From the NCBI GenBank assembly GCA_016213775.1, contig JACQZR010000049.1, positions 1 through 64,000 of the forward strand: 64,000 nt of DNA. Reading direction: 5' to 3'. Position numbers and translations under genes: made by a program. The notes beneath the pieces are model-generated. The model saw only the letters and a program-made list of their open reading frames with translations, did not search any database and was not told where the DNA came from. Of the stretch, positions 45,898 through 55,803 are shown piece after piece; the first letter of the stretch is position 1, and each line of letters begins with the position of its first letter. The DNA comes from Acidobacteriota bacterium (GTDB lineage Bacteria; Acidobacteriota; Terriglobia; Bryobacterales; Bryobacteraceae).

Positions 45898-48516
45898 TTA
45901 CCACGACGCCGTCAAAGTGAAACGGAACGTCCGCCCGTCATTCAACGTGTTGGTGATGGTCCCAAACTCCGGATTCCCGATCACGCTGCCCGGCTCGGCG
46001 AATTGCGGTGAGTTCGTCAGATTGATCGATTCCACTCGAAGCGAAAGCTTTTTCTCACCCCACAGCGCCCACATCTTCGTGAGCGACGCATTCAGATTGT
46101 GAATGCCGCCGCGCCGAAACGTATTGACTCCCAGATTGCCTGCGTGATCGGTGGGCTTCATCGGCGAGAACGCGGTCTGCGGAAGCAGCCTCCGCGATGT
46201 GTCCGGATTGCCAATCACTCGCCCTAGAACCTGCAAATCCGTCAGATTCGGACGATCGTTTCCGCTCCCATCCACGTTGCCAAATCCGGGACTGTCCAGC
46301 GCCGTCACCGTGAACGGTGTGCCGTTGCGAAACAACAGCACACCGGAAGTGGACCACCGGTTGAGCAACATGCCGGGCCACCCGCGATGCTTGCCCGGAA
46401 GATCATAATTCATGCGAAGTAGAAACGTGTGCGGCTGATCGAATCGCGACAATGCCCGCCGGTCCTTGTGCGTCTCCATCTCCCACTGGCTGCGCGACTG
46501 GCGTGAATCGGCGTCATAAGCCGTGTTCGTGTAGTCAGCCCCCAAGTCAATCGCTTTACTCAGCGTGTACCCAGCCTCCATCGCAAGGCCGTGCCAACGG
46601 GGCGCAATCACCGTCGCGCGTGCAGCATCAAAATACCCGCGCGAACTATTCAGCACATAGCGGATCTCGGCGAGGTCCGGCTGCTGCCGCCGCGCATTGA
46701 TGGTGGCCGTGGTTTGCGGAATGCCCGGCACCGGTTGCGCACGGTTGAGATACCACATGATGAGCAGCTTGTGCGACCGGCTGCCGGCGTAGCCCAGTTG
46801 CAGCCGCCAGCCCGCAAACACCTCTGTTTGCCAACTGAAGTTGTACTGGTGCGAATACGGTGTCACTAGATTAGGATCTAAAAGGTACAAATTGCCGCGC
46901 ACGTCCGGTGCTTCCCCGCCCTGCTTGAACCCACCGAAGGGGTTTAAGAGGTCGGGCGTCTGTACCACAAGCTTCACGCTTCCGGGCGGCGAGAAACGCA
47001 CCTGCGAATACGTCACCGGAAAGATGTCGCCATAGTGCAGACCATACGCCGCGCGTACTACTCCCCATCGCGACGGCAAGCGATAGGCAAGCCCAAACCG
47101 CGGCGCGAAATTATTACAGTCGCAGCCATACGGAATCGTGTTGAGGCGGTTCACTTCGACAGGCCTTCCCGCGAGTTCAAAGCGCAATCCGAAATTCAGC
47201 GTGAGACGGCCATCTACCTTCCATACATCGCCCGCATACAACTCCGGCATCCATTGCCGGAACCCGCGATGCACATCCCCCACCGAGCCGATGTATTGCG
47301 AAGGCGTCCCGGAACGGAGGTTGTCGATACCGCTCCTGCCAAAGTCGCCACTGAAGGAAAAGTAGCCGCGGTGAGCGTCCACTTCCGCTCCGTTGTCCTG
47401 CCGCCTTAGGAGCCCCACGCCCACGTGCAATGTATGATTGCCGCGCAAACTGGTGACTCCGGATTGCGTACGGATCGTGTTGAACGCACGGTTGATGGGA
47501 ATGATCGCTGCCGGACCGAGAGTCGTCAATCCGGAAACCGCAATGGTGGGCCCGGGCGAAGTCGCGTCAGGAACCAGCAGGGAGCGCAACCGGTCGAATC
47601 CACCGGAAACAGATACTGTGGTCCCGCCACTCATCTGATGGATCCACGTCAGCCGCGCGCGATGCGACTTGGTATCGGTGTTGGGATTCTGGCCGGCGAC
47701 GAATTGAAACGCATCCACCACCTGTCCGGTGAATTGATAGCTGGCCATGATCCGGTGACGCGTGGAGGGGTCCTGTTCCAGTTGCAGAGTGGCATCGCGT
47801 CCGTCGATCTTCTGCGGCGCGTTGGTGTTCAGTTGCCGCGGGTTGATATCGAGACGGTTGGGAAGCGCCGTGGGATAGCCCGACAACAAGTTCGTCACAA
47901 AGTTGCGGAGGCCCGGATCGACAACAAGTGGAATCCGTTCCGCCGGCAGTGGCACCAGCACGTTCCCGTTCACACTGCCGCGAATATTGTCCTGGCCGGC
48001 ATGGATAGACACGAAGCCGCGCCGCCACGGCACAAAGCCCGTGGTGAACCCGTAGCGGTTATCATGCGCCGGCTGTACACCGCCCGCCTGAAAGAACGAG
48101 CGTGCCGAAAACACGCTGTTCTGATGACTCTCAAAGAGATTGCCGTGCCACTTTGCAGCCGCGAACGGCTTGAGGTGGAGTACCGCCGAGGCGGGACGTC
48201 CGAACTCGGCGGCAAAGTAGCCCCTGTCCGGCAGAAACACCTCGACGATGGTGGCAGTGGCTCCCAGCCGGACGTTCAATTCCTTTAGAGCATTGTTGTC
48301 GATGAGGTTGAACTGGATGTTCTCATTCCGGCGGCTCTCGCCAGTGGAGGCGTCTTCCTTGGCAAGCAGATTCAGATCGAGCCTCTTGCGCGTGTCCGGC
48401 GTATCAGAGGGCGCGGGTTGGGGCGCCTTCTCGGATTGCTGCGGCTGTTGCGCAAACACCATTGATGCCGCTATAGAAAGGAGTATGCACATGAACGACC
48501 AGGAGGTCTCGAGCAT
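45898..48516 (-). CDS. TonB-dependent-receptor-like outer-membrane protein
   Basis: About 870 residues from the chosen start. A signal peptide (FMCILLSIAASMVFAQQ) and a short Pro-rich segment precede a plug-like region (LNVRLGATATIVEVFLPDRG). A long beta-barrel follows, with Oar-family hallmarks RFGLAYRLPSRWG, ALSRFDQPHTFLLRMNYDLP, FTLTASW and a final aromatic residue. No carboxypeptidase-regulatory domain is evident. The start is uncertain: ATG 48570, 48516 and 48492 are all in frame and none has a good ribosome site. 48516 gives the most normal signal peptide. Longer upstream frames would overlap the divergent iscA-type gene and are rejected. Confidence 0.82.
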   Translation of the reverse strand: MLETSWSFMCILLSIAASMVFAQQPQQSEKAPQPAPSDTPDTRKRLDLNLLAKEDASTGESRRNENIQFNLIDNNALKELNVRLGATATIVEVFLPDRGYFAAEFGRPASAVLHLKPFAAAKWHGNLFESHQNSVFSARSFFQAGGVQPAHDNRYGFTTGFVPWRRGFVSIHAGQDNIRGSVNGNVLVPLPAERIPLVVDPGLRNFVTNLLSGYPTALPNRLDINPRQLNTNAPQKIDGRDATLQLEQDPSTRHRIMASYQFTGQVVDAFQFVAGQNPNTDTKSHRARLTWIHQMSGGTTVSVSGGFDRLRSLLVPDATSPGPTIAVSGLTTLGPAAIIPINRAFNTIRTQSGVTSLRGNHTLHVGVGLLRRQDNGAEVDAHRGYFSFSGDFGRSGIDNLRSGTPSQYIGSVGDVHRGFRQWMPELYAGDVWKVDGRLTLNFGLRFELAGRPVEVNRLNTIPYGCDCNNFAPRFGLAYRLPSRWGVVRAAYGLHYGDIFPVTYSQVRFSPPGSVKLVVQTPDLLNPFGGFKQGGEAPDVRGNLYLLDPNLVTPYSHQYNFSWQTEVFAGWRLQLGYAGSRSHKLLIMWYLNRAQPVPGIPQTTATINARRQQPDLAEIRYVLNSSRGYFDAARATVIAPRWHGLAMEAGYTLSKAIDLGADYTNTAYDADSRQSRSQWEMETHKDRRALSRFDQPHTFLLRMNYDLPGKHRGWPGMLLNRWSTSGVLLFRNGTPFTVTALDSPGFGNVDGSGNDRPNLTDLQVLGRVIGNPDTSRRLLPQTAFSPMKPTDHAGNLGVNTFRRGGIHNLNASLTKMWALWGEKKLSLRVESINLTNSPQFAEPGSVIGNPEFGTITNTLNDGRTFRFTLTASW

Positions 48517-48659
48517 TTCGAACCATCGTATCAGTCGCGGCTGCAACTTTTTCCAGGCGTCTGCATCCATACTAGTGGCGCGGTTGCGGCTGATACCTGC
48601 CTTTTTGATATAGTTTAATTTGGGCTTTTGATATATTGGGAAAGAAGGAGACTCTTGGA

Positions 48660-48983
48660 ATGATCCAACTGACGGAACGAGCAACGGAAAAAGTGAGGGA
48701 AATCCTCGATACGCAAGAACCCAAGCCCGCTGGGCTGCGCATTTCGGTTGTGGGCGGCGGCTGTTCCGGCTTCAGCTATTCGATGGCTTTCGAAAACACG
48801 CCGAACATGCTGGACAAGACCTACAACTACGGCGGCCTGAAGGTGTTCGTGGACCAGGCAAGCCTGCTCTATCTGGAGGGTGCCGAGGTAGATTACGTCG
48901 AAACTCTCGAAGGGTCCGGCTTCAAGTTCAACAACCCGAACGTCAAGTCGACCTGCGGCTGCGGCAGCTCGTTCAGCGCCTGA
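48660..48983 (+). CDS. HesB/IscA/ErpA-type iron-sulfur cluster carrier
   Basis: A 107-residue A-type carrier that receives Fe-S clusters from the scaffold and passes them to apo-proteins. The three invariant cysteines are present: Cys35 in VGGGCSGFSY, and Cys99 and Cys101 in STCGCGSSF. AAGGAG (48645-48650) fixes ATG 48660, which starts MIQLTERATEKV; an in-frame start at 48636 would add an unrelated octapeptide. AT-rich sequence just upstream (48601-48640) may hold its promoter. A strong terminator follows at 49020. Confidence 0.93.
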   Translation: MIQLTERATEKVREILDTQEPKPAGLRISVVGGGCSGFSYSMAFENTPNMLDKTYNYGGLKVFVDQASLLYLEGAEVDYVETLEGSGFKFNNPNVKSTCGCGSSFSA

Positions 48984-49019
48984 CCGTTCTGGTGCGCGAC
49001 AATAAGAGTTCCCTGGAAG

Positions 49020-49051
49020 GCCCTTCCCCCCGCGGGAGGGGCTTTTCGTTT
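49020..49051 (+). terminator. Rho-independent terminator
   Basis: A 9-bp stem GCCCTTCCC/GGGAGGGGC (one U-G pair) with a 5-base loop spans 49020-49042 and is followed by TTTTCGTTTT. It ends the iscA-type transcript just before the murQ start at 49059. Confidence 0.85.
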
Positions 49052-49058
49052 TCTAACC

Positions 49059-49955
49059 ATGCTTGAGAAGATCCTCACCGAACACGCCAACCCCGCCTCA
49101 GCCAACATCGACAGCGTCTCCACAGTGGAGATGATGCGCATCATAAACGCCGAGGACCAACTCGTCGCCGCAGCCGTGGCCGCTCAAATCCCCGCGATTG
49201 CGCGCGCCGTAGATGGCATCGCCGCAGCGGTAAGTAATGGTGGACGGCTGCTGTACATCGGCGCCGGAACCAGCGGACGGCTGGGCGTACTCGACGCCAG
49301 CGAATGCCCGCCTACCTACAACGTTCCCTACGGTGTCGTTGTCGGCATCATGGCTGGAGGCGAAGCCGCGCTCGCGCGCGCAACTGAAGCCAATGAAGAC
49401 GACCCGTCCAGTGGGGTGCGCGATCTCGAAGCCTACGCCTTCACACCAATAGATGTGTTGTGCGGAATCGCCGCCAGCGGCCGTACGCCCTACGTCCTCG
49501 GCGCCATCGAGCATGCTAACGCTTTGGGCGCTCTCACCATCGGTATCAGTTGCGTGCCCGATTCGCTGTTGAGCGCGGCTGTCAGGATACCCATCACCCC
49601 GGTCACTGGACCGGAAGTGGTCACCGGGTCCACGCGCATGAAGGCCGGCACCGCCACCAAGCTCGTGCTGAACATGCTCAGCACGGGAGCCATGATCCGT
49701 CTCGGCTACACGTACGGCAATCTGATGGTGAATGTTCAGCCGAAAAATGAGAAGCTGGTCGATCGCGCGCAACGCATCGTTGCCTCCATCGCCGGCGTCA
49801 ACCGCGACGAGGCCGCGCGCCTGTTGGATCAGTCGGGACGCAGCGTCCGTACGGCCATTGTGATGTCGCGCCTCGGTCTCGACAGGAACGCCGCTGAAGC
49901 ACGGCTCGCCGCCCACGGCAACGTTGTGTCCAAGGCGCTGGGTGCGTTGGAATAA
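49059..49955 (+). CDS. murQ: MurQ, N-acetylmuramic acid 6-phosphate etherase
   Basis: A 298-residue SIS-fold lyase that removes D-lactate from MurNAc-6-phosphate during recycling of the organism's own or scavenged cell wall. Signatures are [41 protein letters not shown] with the catalytic Glu region, [15 protein letters not shown] and [19 protein letters not shown]. Length is normal. The ATG lies 17 bases after the terminator hairpin and no clear Shine-Dalgarno is visible. murA starts 14 bases after the stop, so recycling and new synthesis enzymes appear linked. Confidence 0.96.
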   Translation: MLEKILTEHANPASANIDSVSTVEMMRIINAEDQLVAAAVAAQIPAIARAVDGIAAAVSNGGRLLYIGAGTSGRLGVLDASECPPTYNVPYGVVVGIMAGGEAALARATEANEDDPSSGVRDLEAYAFTPIDVLCGIAASGRTPYVLGAIEHANALGALTIGISCVPDSLLSAAVRIPITPVTGPEVVTGSTRMKAGTATKLVLNMLSTGAMIRLGYTYGNLMVNVQPKNEKLVDRAQRIVASIAGVNRDEAARLLDQSGRSVRTAIVMSRLGLDRNAAEARLAAHGNVVSKALGALE

Positions 49956-49969
49956 TAAGAGCGACTCAA

Positions 49970-51226
49970 ATGGATAAATTTGTTATCGAGGGCGGTGCGC
50001 CGCTCGTAGGGGAAATCGAAACCAGCGGCGCGAAGAACGCCGCGCTGCCTGCCCTGGCGGCATGCCTGCTGACTGAGGACACCGTCACTCTCCATCGAAT
50101 CCCGCGCGTCAAAGACATCACCACCATGACCAGTCTGCTCCGCTCTATCGGCGCAGCAGTCGATGCCGACGGCGGCACTGTGCGCGTCGAAGCGCGGCAT
50201 GTCGAAAAGCCCGAAGCGCCATATGAGCTGGTGAAAACCATGCGCGCCTCCAGCCTCGTCCTGGGCCCGTTAGCCGCGCGCTTCGGACGCGCCCGCGTGT
50301 CGATTCCGGGCGGTTGCGCGATCGGCGCCCGCCCCATTAACCTCCACATCAATGGACTGGAGCAGTTGGGTGCGCAGGTCACGCAGACGCATGGCTATAT
50401 CGAAGCGGTTGCGCCGCCGGAAGGTCTTCGCGGATCCGTCGTCACCTTCGACCGCATTACAGTCACTGGAACCGAAGATCTGATGATGGCGGCGGTACGC
50501 GCCAAGGGTGAGACCATTCTGGAAAACGCCGCCCGCGAGCCCGAGGTGCAGGACCTCGCCGACCTGCTCATCAAGATGGGCGCCAAAGTCGAGGGGGGCG
50601 GCACTTCCACCATTCGCATTGAAGGCGTGCCATCCCTGCACGGCGCCGAACACGCCATCATTCCCGACCGTATCGAAGCCGGTACGTTCCTCATCGCCGG
50701 GGCAATCACGGGCGGCAATCTGCTGGTGACTGCCTGTGAACCCGAGCACCTCAACGCGCTCGTCGCCAAACTGCGCCAGTGCGGTGTGACGGTGGAGCAG
50801 GAGGGCCCCGGAGCGTTGCGCGTTCGCCGCACTGGAACGCTGCGCGCGGTCGACATGATCACCGAAGAGCACCCGGGATTTCCCACCGACCTGCAGGCGC
50901 AGTTCCTGGCACTGATGACGCAAGCCGACGGCATCAGCATCATCACCGAAACCATCTTCGAGAACCGGTTCATGCACGCCTCTGAGTTGATGCGCATGGG
51001 CGCCAACATCCGCATTGAAGGCCGTCAGGCGATTGTCGCCGGCCCGCGTGAGCTCTCCGGCGCACAGGTGATGTCGTCCGACCTGCGTGCCAGCGCGTCG
51101 CTCGTTGTGGCGGCGCTGGTTGCGCGCGGCGAGACAGTGATCGACCGCGTCTATCACATCGACCGCGGATACGAGGCGATTGAAGCGAAGCTGGTCAAGG
51201 CCGGCGCAAGAATCCGGCGAGTCTGA
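49970..51226 (+). CDS. murA: MurA, UDP-GlcNAc 1-carboxyvinyltransferase
   Basis: 418 residues. It catalyses the first committed step of peptidoglycan synthesis, adding enolpyruvate from PEP to UDP-GlcNAc in the cytosol. Lys22 lies in SGAKNAALP. The active-site loop [11 protein letters not shown] contains Cys116, the residue attacked by fosfomycin, so this is the fosfomycin-sensitive form. The C-terminal half includes [11 protein letters not shown] and [17 protein letters not shown]. It lies downstream of murQ, with a rhodanese gene 18 bases further on; the three probably form one operon. Confidence 0.97.
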   Translation: MDKFVIEGGAPLVGEIETSGAKNAALPALAACLLTEDTVTLHRIPRVKDITTMTSLLRSIGAAVDADGGTVRVEARHVEKPEAPYELVKTMRASSLVLGPLAARFGRARVSIPGGCAIGARPINLHINGLEQLGAQVTQTHGYIEAVAPPEGLRGSVVTFDRITVTGTEDLMMAAVRAKGETILENAAREPEVQDLADLLIKMGAKVEGGGTSTIRIEGVPSLHGAEHAIIPDRIEAGTFLIAGAITGGNLLVTACEPEHLNALVAKLRQCGVTVEQEGPGALRVRRTGTLRAVDMITEEHPGFPTDLQAQFLALMTQADGISIITETIFENRFMHASELMRMGANIRIEGRQAIVAGPRELSGAQVMSSDLRASASLVVAALVARGETVIDRVYHIDRGYEAIEAKLVKAGARIRRV

Positions 51227-51244
51227 CTTCAGGAGGCTAAAATA

Positions 51245-51622
51245 ATGCAAGGAAAAGCGCACAATCCGGGCTTTCTCGCCCTGGTGAACGACGCCAAATC
51301 GCGCGTCAAGGAAAGCGGCATCAGCGAGTATCTCAAGATGCGTGAGGCAGGCGAACCGCACGTGCTCGTCGATGTCCGTGAGGAGAGCGAATGGGCCGCG
51401 GGCCACGCCGCCGGCGCCATTCATCTGAGCAAGGGAATCATTGAACGCGACATTGAATCGCGCGTGCCCGATCATTCCGCTACCATCGTGCTCTATTGCG
51501 GTGGCGGCTTCCGCTCCGCAATTGTCGCCGACAACCTCACCAAAATGGGCTATGTCAATGCGATTACCCTGGACGGCGGATGGCGGGCCATCCAAGCCTC
51601 GGGTATTCCCCTGGAAAGTTAG
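51245..51622 (+). CDS. Single-domain rhodanese-like protein
   Basis: A 125-residue rhodanese domain with VLVDVREESEWAAGHAAGAIH and the active-site loop YCGGGFRSA containing Cys85. It is a probable sulfurtransferase or persulfide carrier; the sulfur acceptor is unknown. AGGAGG sits before ATG 51245. It is last in the murQ-murA direction and overlaps the convergent membrane-protein gene by 4 bases at the stops. Confidence 0.9.
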   Translation: MQGKAHNPGFLALVNDAKSRVKESGISEYLKMREAGEPHVLVDVREESEWAAGHAAGAIHLSKGIIERDIESRVPDHSATIVLYCGGGFRSAIVADNLTKMGYVNAITLDGGWRAIQASGIPLES

Positions 51623-51933
51623 CCGGATCCGAAAACCGCGCTGATGAAGCGGATGATCACGTACACCAGAATCGCAGTCTCGACAAACTGCAGCACCTTC
51701 ACAAACCAGCCGCCGAGAAACTCAAAGCGCAGCAGCGTCGCGCAGATGATCGCCAGGAGAACATAGTTAAACTCCAGCACTGTATCGAATTTCCGGGTGT
51801 ACAGCACCAGGCCAAGGTAGTAGAACAGCGGCCAGTTGTTTTCCAGCCGCGTGCGGTAGCGCGAGTTGATACTCCACACAGTAAGGGCCAACATGATCAG
51901 CGTCGTGATGTTGAACGCGGTTGGGAGGATCAT
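51619..51933 (-). CDS. Small three-helix membrane protein
   Basis: 104 residues with three or so hydrophobic segments (TTLIMLALTVWSI, WPLFYYLGLVLYT, VLQFVETAILVYVIIRFI) and a conserved-looking aromatic loop between them. I do not recognise a named family. The stop overlaps that of the rhodanese gene. About 80 bases separate its start from the end of the MtrB-like gene upstream on the same strand, so it could be the last gene of the cytochrome operon. Confidence 0.65.
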   Translation of the reverse strand: MILPTAFNITTLIMLALTVWSINSRYRTRLENNWPLFYYLGLVLYTRKFDTVLEFNYVLLAIICATLLRFEFLGGWFVKVLQFVETAILVYVIIRFISAVFGSG

Positions 51934-52012
51934 CGCTAGCCTCTTCTCACCATCTGCTCATGATTGCGGTACGAGGCGCAATACGGCGGGCACCCTAGTT
52001 TACCTTAACAAA

Positions 52013-54022
52013 CTAGAACGACCACAACAAACTCGTGTATCCCGTATGCGCCCGGTAGTTCTGATAAGTGAAGGTGTAGAAGTCCTCGTGATAGCCGTAG
52101 AACTGGTAACCCGCGTTCCATCGCAACCGGTCCCGCAGTCGAATGGACAGCCGGGCCTGCGGCGACTGATACGTCAGAGGGAAAGTCTGCGCCCGCTGGA
52201 ACGGAGCGAAGGTGTCATCGGTGGACGTGGACAGCACCGGCCGCCCGTCGCCGGCATCGCGGACGATGGAATATCCCAGGTAGAGGTCGGCCCGTTTGAG
52301 CACCGACAACCGCACCCCAAGATTCCCGGCATGGAGGTTGCTCAGGTAGAGCGACCTGTTTTTCTCCACCAATTCACCGGCAGCGAAGTAAGCAAGTCCG
52401 CTGAGTGTATCCAGGTGCAGTTTGGAATAACCTGCGTCCAGCGAAAACCAGGACTTCGGCGTCCAACTGGCATCGTAGCCATACTGCCGCGAGCGCGCGC
52501 TGTAGGAGAACAGGTTGTTCGAATTCGTGTTGTACAGCGTCTTGGTCAACGCCGTCAGGAGCACGGACTTCATCTTGTACTGCACCCGGGCGTTCAACGC
52601 GTGGTAGTTCTTTTCCGCGATGGGAAGGAAGGGGCGGTCCGAACGCCCGATTTCGGCGTCCAGTTGAATGGTGAGCGGCTTCAGCGGCCGTAGCCGGATA
52701 CCGGCGAGCCCGGAGTGCAGTTTGTTCTCCTGGGTGAAGCGCGTCACATCGGTGAAGCCGGCGATGGATTGGCCTTCGCGCGAAGTGATCTCGCGCCACG
52801 AGTAATGATAGCCCGCGTACAAGCTGGCCCATTTGTTGACGGCGAAAGTGGCATCGGCTAGGGTCTGCACCGTTTTGATGCCGAGAAACTGGAAGTTGTA
52901 GATGGAGTCGTTGGGGAACGTGTTGTTCACTTCCAGGTACGTGTTGTTGCCGTCCATCCGCGTGTTGCTGAAGCTGGTGTGGCTGGTGAGGGTCAGCTTT
53001 TCTGCCGGCAGAAAGCTCAGATTGAGGCTCGCGGTGGTCACCGGGCGGCGGCCGGTTCCTGACACGCCGACCTGCCGGTTGGAGGAAGCGCCGAAACGCG
53101 CCGTCCCGGTGGCCGTCTCAGCGAAGACGAAATCGCGCGTCCCGCTGACGTTGGTGTACCGGGCATTCATTCCGAACCGCCGCGCATTGCGCGACAGGAC
53201 GATCCGCCAGTACGGACTATCGCCCTGATACGGCTCGGATCGCTGGAAGGCCGTCAGCGTATTCGTATCCGTGAGGTTGTTTCCCGCCTGCGTTCCCGCT
53301 CCCGGCAGGCTTGTGATGCTGCTTTCCCTGAAGTTGTCCCAGCCGCGCATGACGTTCAGACGGAACCCGGCGAAAGCGCCTTCCGCCCCAAGCCGGTATT
53401 CGTTGCGCTTGCGGTTGATGTCCATGAACAGCGGGTATTCGTCGCCGCGCGAGTCAAAGAGCTGGATCGTCGTCAGCGCGGGCCCGGATTGTGAGTTGCG
53501 CGTGTAGCCGAGAAACACTTTGAAATTGGACTGCGGAAACAGCGTGAAGTCGTGATCCTGAAACCGCCGCGTCGTGTTCATGAAGTGCTGCCCGAAGGAA
53601 ACCGTCAGCGCCGGATTGAAATAGTCATTGGATCGCCAGGACAGGTCGTAGCGGTACAGGCCGTTCTTCTCGATCCGCAGCGACGCATTCTGATAGGGAT
53701 CAGCCCCCAGGCCTTGCGTATTGAGAGTCAGTTCATCGAAAAGGCCTCCGTGGCCTTCGCGCGAGAAGATACGAAGCTGGCTGCCCAGCAGCCGCACGCC
53801 GTTGCCATAGTTGACGTCGCTCCGGTATTTGCCGATGTTGCCGTCCACCGTGCGCCAGCGGTAGCCGAGCTCAAATGAGTTTGTAATGTTGTAGCCGCCC
53901 TTGTTCTCACCTCGTGGAGTGCCCACCTCTTCGCGCGTAGGCGCCACCGGCGGCTGTGCAAGTACACCCGGTGTGAGTAACGCGGCCCAAATGGATGCTG
54001 CAAGAAATTTGTTCTTCCGCAT
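52013..54022 (-). CDS. MtrB/PioB-like outer-membrane beta-barrel
   Basis: 669 residues with signal peptide (ASIWAALLTPGVLAQ) and a barrel built of many alternating strands. It has no cysteines and a C-terminal Phe (YTSLLWSF), as expected for an outer-membrane porin. Local features such as NSFELGYRWRTVDGNIGKYRSD and YSWREITSREGQ resemble MtrB/PioB sheaths, which hold a periplasmic multiheme cytochrome inside the outer membrane. The call rests largely on context: the gene starts 3 bases after a decaheme cytochrome gene. The length fits the family (about 650-700). No outer-surface MtrC-like cytochrome is encoded nearby. Confidence 0.78.
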   Translation of the reverse strand: MRKNKFLAASIWAALLTPGVLAQPPVAPTREEVGTPRGENKGGYNITNSFELGYRWRTVDGNIGKYRSDVNYGNGVRLLGSQLRIFSREGHGGLFDELTLNTQGLGADPYQNASLRIEKNGLYRYDLSWRSNDYFNPALTVSFGQHFMNTTRRFQDHDFTLFPQSNFKVFLGYTRNSQSGPALTTIQLFDSRGDEYPLFMDINRKRNEYRLGAEGAFAGFRLNVMRGWDNFRESSITSLPGAGTQAGNNLTDTNTLTAFQRSEPYQGDSPYWRIVLSRNARRFGMNARYTNVSGTRDFVFAETATGTARFGASSNRQVGVSGTGRRPVTTASLNLSFLPAEKLTLTSHTSFSNTRMDGNNTYLEVNNTFPNDSIYNFQFLGIKTVQTLADATFAVNKWASLYAGYHYSWREITSREGQSIAGFTDVTRFTQENKLHSGLAGIRLRPLKPLTIQLDAEIGRSDRPFLPIAEKNYHALNARVQYKMKSVLLTALTKTLYNTNSNNLFSYSARSRQYGYDASWTPKSWFSLDAGYSKLHLDTLSGLAYFAAGELVEKNRSLYLSNLHAGNLGVRLSVLKRADLYLGYSIVRDAGDGRPVLSTSTDDTFAPFQRAQTFPLTYQSPQARLSIRLRDRLRWNAGYQFYGYHEDFYTFTYQNYRAHTGYTSLLWSF

Positions 54023-54025
54023 GGC

Positions 54026-55009
54026 TCACCTCAGGAACAGATTGCTCGAATTCGAACCGTGGATGCGCACATGGCACGTCGTACAGTTCTGATAGCGCGG
54101 GTTGCGCATATCGTGAGACGCGGACTGCGTCGGGACGCCATCGCCCGTCCGGCCAAAACCGGGGGCGCCGTTATGGCATTCCAGACAGACCGTAAAGGTG
54201 GAGGTACGTTTCAGCAGCTTGGCGTTGGTTGATCCGTGCGGGTTGTGGCACGATTCGCAGCCATCCACGCGCACGGCAGCGTGTTCAAATGCGAAAGGCC
54301 CTCGCTTGTCAGTGTGACACTTGAGACACGGCTCTTCATTACCCAGCGCCTGCGTCACCATTCGCGGACGGATGCCCATCCGCCAGCTTGCCGCGGCCGT
54401 GCCATGCGGGTTGTGACAATCCGTGCAATTCATGAAGCCTTCATTTACACGGTGCTTGAACGGCATGGAAAACTGCGCGCGGACGTTCGCGTGGCATTGA
54501 TAGCACAACTCGCGCTGCTGCTCTTTCGCCAGCAGCGCCTTTGACGACCGCGATTTATGGATGGAGTGGCAGGAGTTGCAGACGACGTCTTCCTGGGAGT
54601 GCGACGAACGCCGCACATCGAGCCGCGAGAGGTCTTTAGCGTGGCATTTCAGACAGGTGTCGAGGACCTTGCGCGGCGTAAGCAGAGAGAAAGCCGCCTG
54701 GATCGTGGTCTTCCCACCACGAGCTTCGACATGTCCCTTCGCCGGGCCATGGCACCCCTCGCAGCCTGTTTGTTCAGGGGTTTCCTTTCCACTCGCAAGG
54801 CTCTTGTAATGCGGATTCTTGAAAAAGTTCTGCCAGACATCGGGATGACAAACCCGGCATACCGAACTGCCGACGAATCCTCCAGCTTTGGCGGCGGCTA
54901 CGGCATCCGCAAGCGGCTTGGGCAACTCTCCTGGCGGTGAAGTTGGTGTCTGCGCCGGCAACAGAGAGAGGGCCAGCAATGCCGGCTGGAACAGGTAGAA
55001 AACTCCCAC
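54026..55009 (-). CDS. DmsE/MtrA-type decaheme c-type cytochrome
   Basis: 327 residues with an N-terminal signal and exactly ten CxxCH heme-binding motifs: CRVCH, CEGCH, CLKCH, CNSCH, CYQCH, CTDCH, CLKCH, CESCH, CLECH and CTTCH. Their spacing and the repeated CHNPHG are typical of the MtrA/DmsE/PioA periplasmic decaheme family, which conducts electrons across the outer membrane inside an MtrB-type barrel. It starts at GTG 55009. The stop is 3 bases before the barrel gene, so they are one operon. The direction of electron flow and the external partner are unknown. Confidence 0.93.
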   Translation of the reverse strand: MGVFYLFQPALLALSLLPAQTPTSPPGELPKPLADAVAAAKAGGFVGSSVCRVCHPDVWQNFFKNPHYKSLASGKETPEQTGCEGCHGPAKGHVEARGGKTTIQAAFSLLTPRKVLDTCLKCHAKDLSRLDVRRSSHSQEDVVCNSCHSIHKSRSSKALLAKEQQRELCYQCHANVRAQFSMPFKHRVNEGFMNCTDCHNPHGTAAASWRMGIRPRMVTQALGNEEPCLKCHTDKRGPFAFEHAAVRVDGCESCHNPHGSTNAKLLKRTSTFTVCLECHNGAPGFGRTGDGVPTQSASHDMRNPRYQNCTTCHVRIHGSNSSNLFLR

Positions 55010-55085
55010 GATTCTCTAAATCCCCTTTGTAGGCTCTGGAACTATGATAGTGGACCAGGGGGGCTCGAGACAAAACCTCCAGGGT

Positions 55086-55132
55086 GTCAAAAAAGCAAAG
55101 ACCCGGAGGGTCTCGAAGGAACCCCCGGGTCT
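55086..55132 (-). terminator. Rho-independent terminator of the beta-barrel gene
   Basis: On the minus strand an 8-bp stem AGACCCGG/CCGGGTCT (55125-55132 with 55099-55106) is followed by TTTGCTTTTTTG. It lies about 30 bases beyond the stop of the outer-membrane protein gene at 55162. Confidence 0.8.
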
Positions 55133-55161
55133 GATCCGGTTCCAGACGATTCCAACGTGGA

Positions 55162-55803
55162 TTAGAAGACGTAAGAGACGCCGAGCAGCGGTACAAAATT
55201 ATGGAACCATCCCGACAGGCTGGCGCCCCGGTTGGGCGCAATCACTTTCGAAGGAGCCGGCGTGATGTAGTCCTTGAACTCGATTCGGATGTTCGATTTC
55301 GGGCTCACGCGGAACTTCACGCCAAAACCCACGCTCGCCATCGGGGTGGTATCGGTGGTCTTCGTCAGAATCGCGTAGTTCGACAACGGTTGCGACAATA
55401 CTTCATTGCCGGTGCCTTGATAGTGCCGCACACCCGCCCCAAACGAAATGTACGGGCGAGTCTTCTGACCCGGAGGCGCAAAATGCAGCAGAAAGTCGTA
55501 CTGGATGGTGTGCGACTGCGCCCCGAAGTTCACCGTAGAACTGTTGCCCGAAAGTTGCGCGTCATTCCGCATGAAGGTGTAGCGGATGTCTCCACCAAGA
55601 TAACGCCCGATTTCGTTGCCCAGCACGAACCCTACCGCGAAGCTTGGAGCGAATTTGGCTTCCACGGAGTTGCTCCCCAGCGTGACGTCGGTCTTGGTGT
55701 AGAACGAGCCTCCACCTACGGCTCCGATCTCCCATTTCTGCGCAAACGCAGTCACGGAAACCGAGGCCAGAACGGGGATCAGAATCATTTGCCGTATTTT
55801 CAT
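55162..55803 (-). CDS. Small outer-membrane beta-barrel protein
   Basis: 213 residues with signal peptide (ILIPVLASVSVTAFAQ) and an OmpA/OmpW-like eight-stranded barrel pattern: EIGAVGGGSFY, ALSRGD-free strands such as YLGGDIRYTFMRND, YISFGAGVRHYQG and a terminal VPLLGVSYVF. It is probably a structural or transport barrel; the function is unknown. AAGGAAAG lies before ATG 55803. The 183-base leader upstream holds two GGAAAGCC copies 10 bases apart on the minus strand but no riboswitch I can name. Confidence 0.75.
   Translation of the reverse strand: MKIRQMILIPVLASVSVTAFAQKWEIGAVGGGSFYTKTDVTLGSNSVEAKFAPSFAVGFVLGNEIGRYLGGDIRYTFMRNDAQLSGNSSTVNFGAQSHTIQYDFLLHFAPPGQKTRPYISFGAGVRHYQGTGNEVLSQPLSNYAILTKTTDTTPMASVGFGVKFRVSPKSNIRIEFKDYITPAPSKVIAPNRGASLSGWFHNFVPLLGVSYVF

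Noticed and set aside
48517-48684. Extended start of the receptor gene at 48684
   Set aside because: It would overlap the divergent iscA-type gene, and the extra residues do not form a signal peptide.
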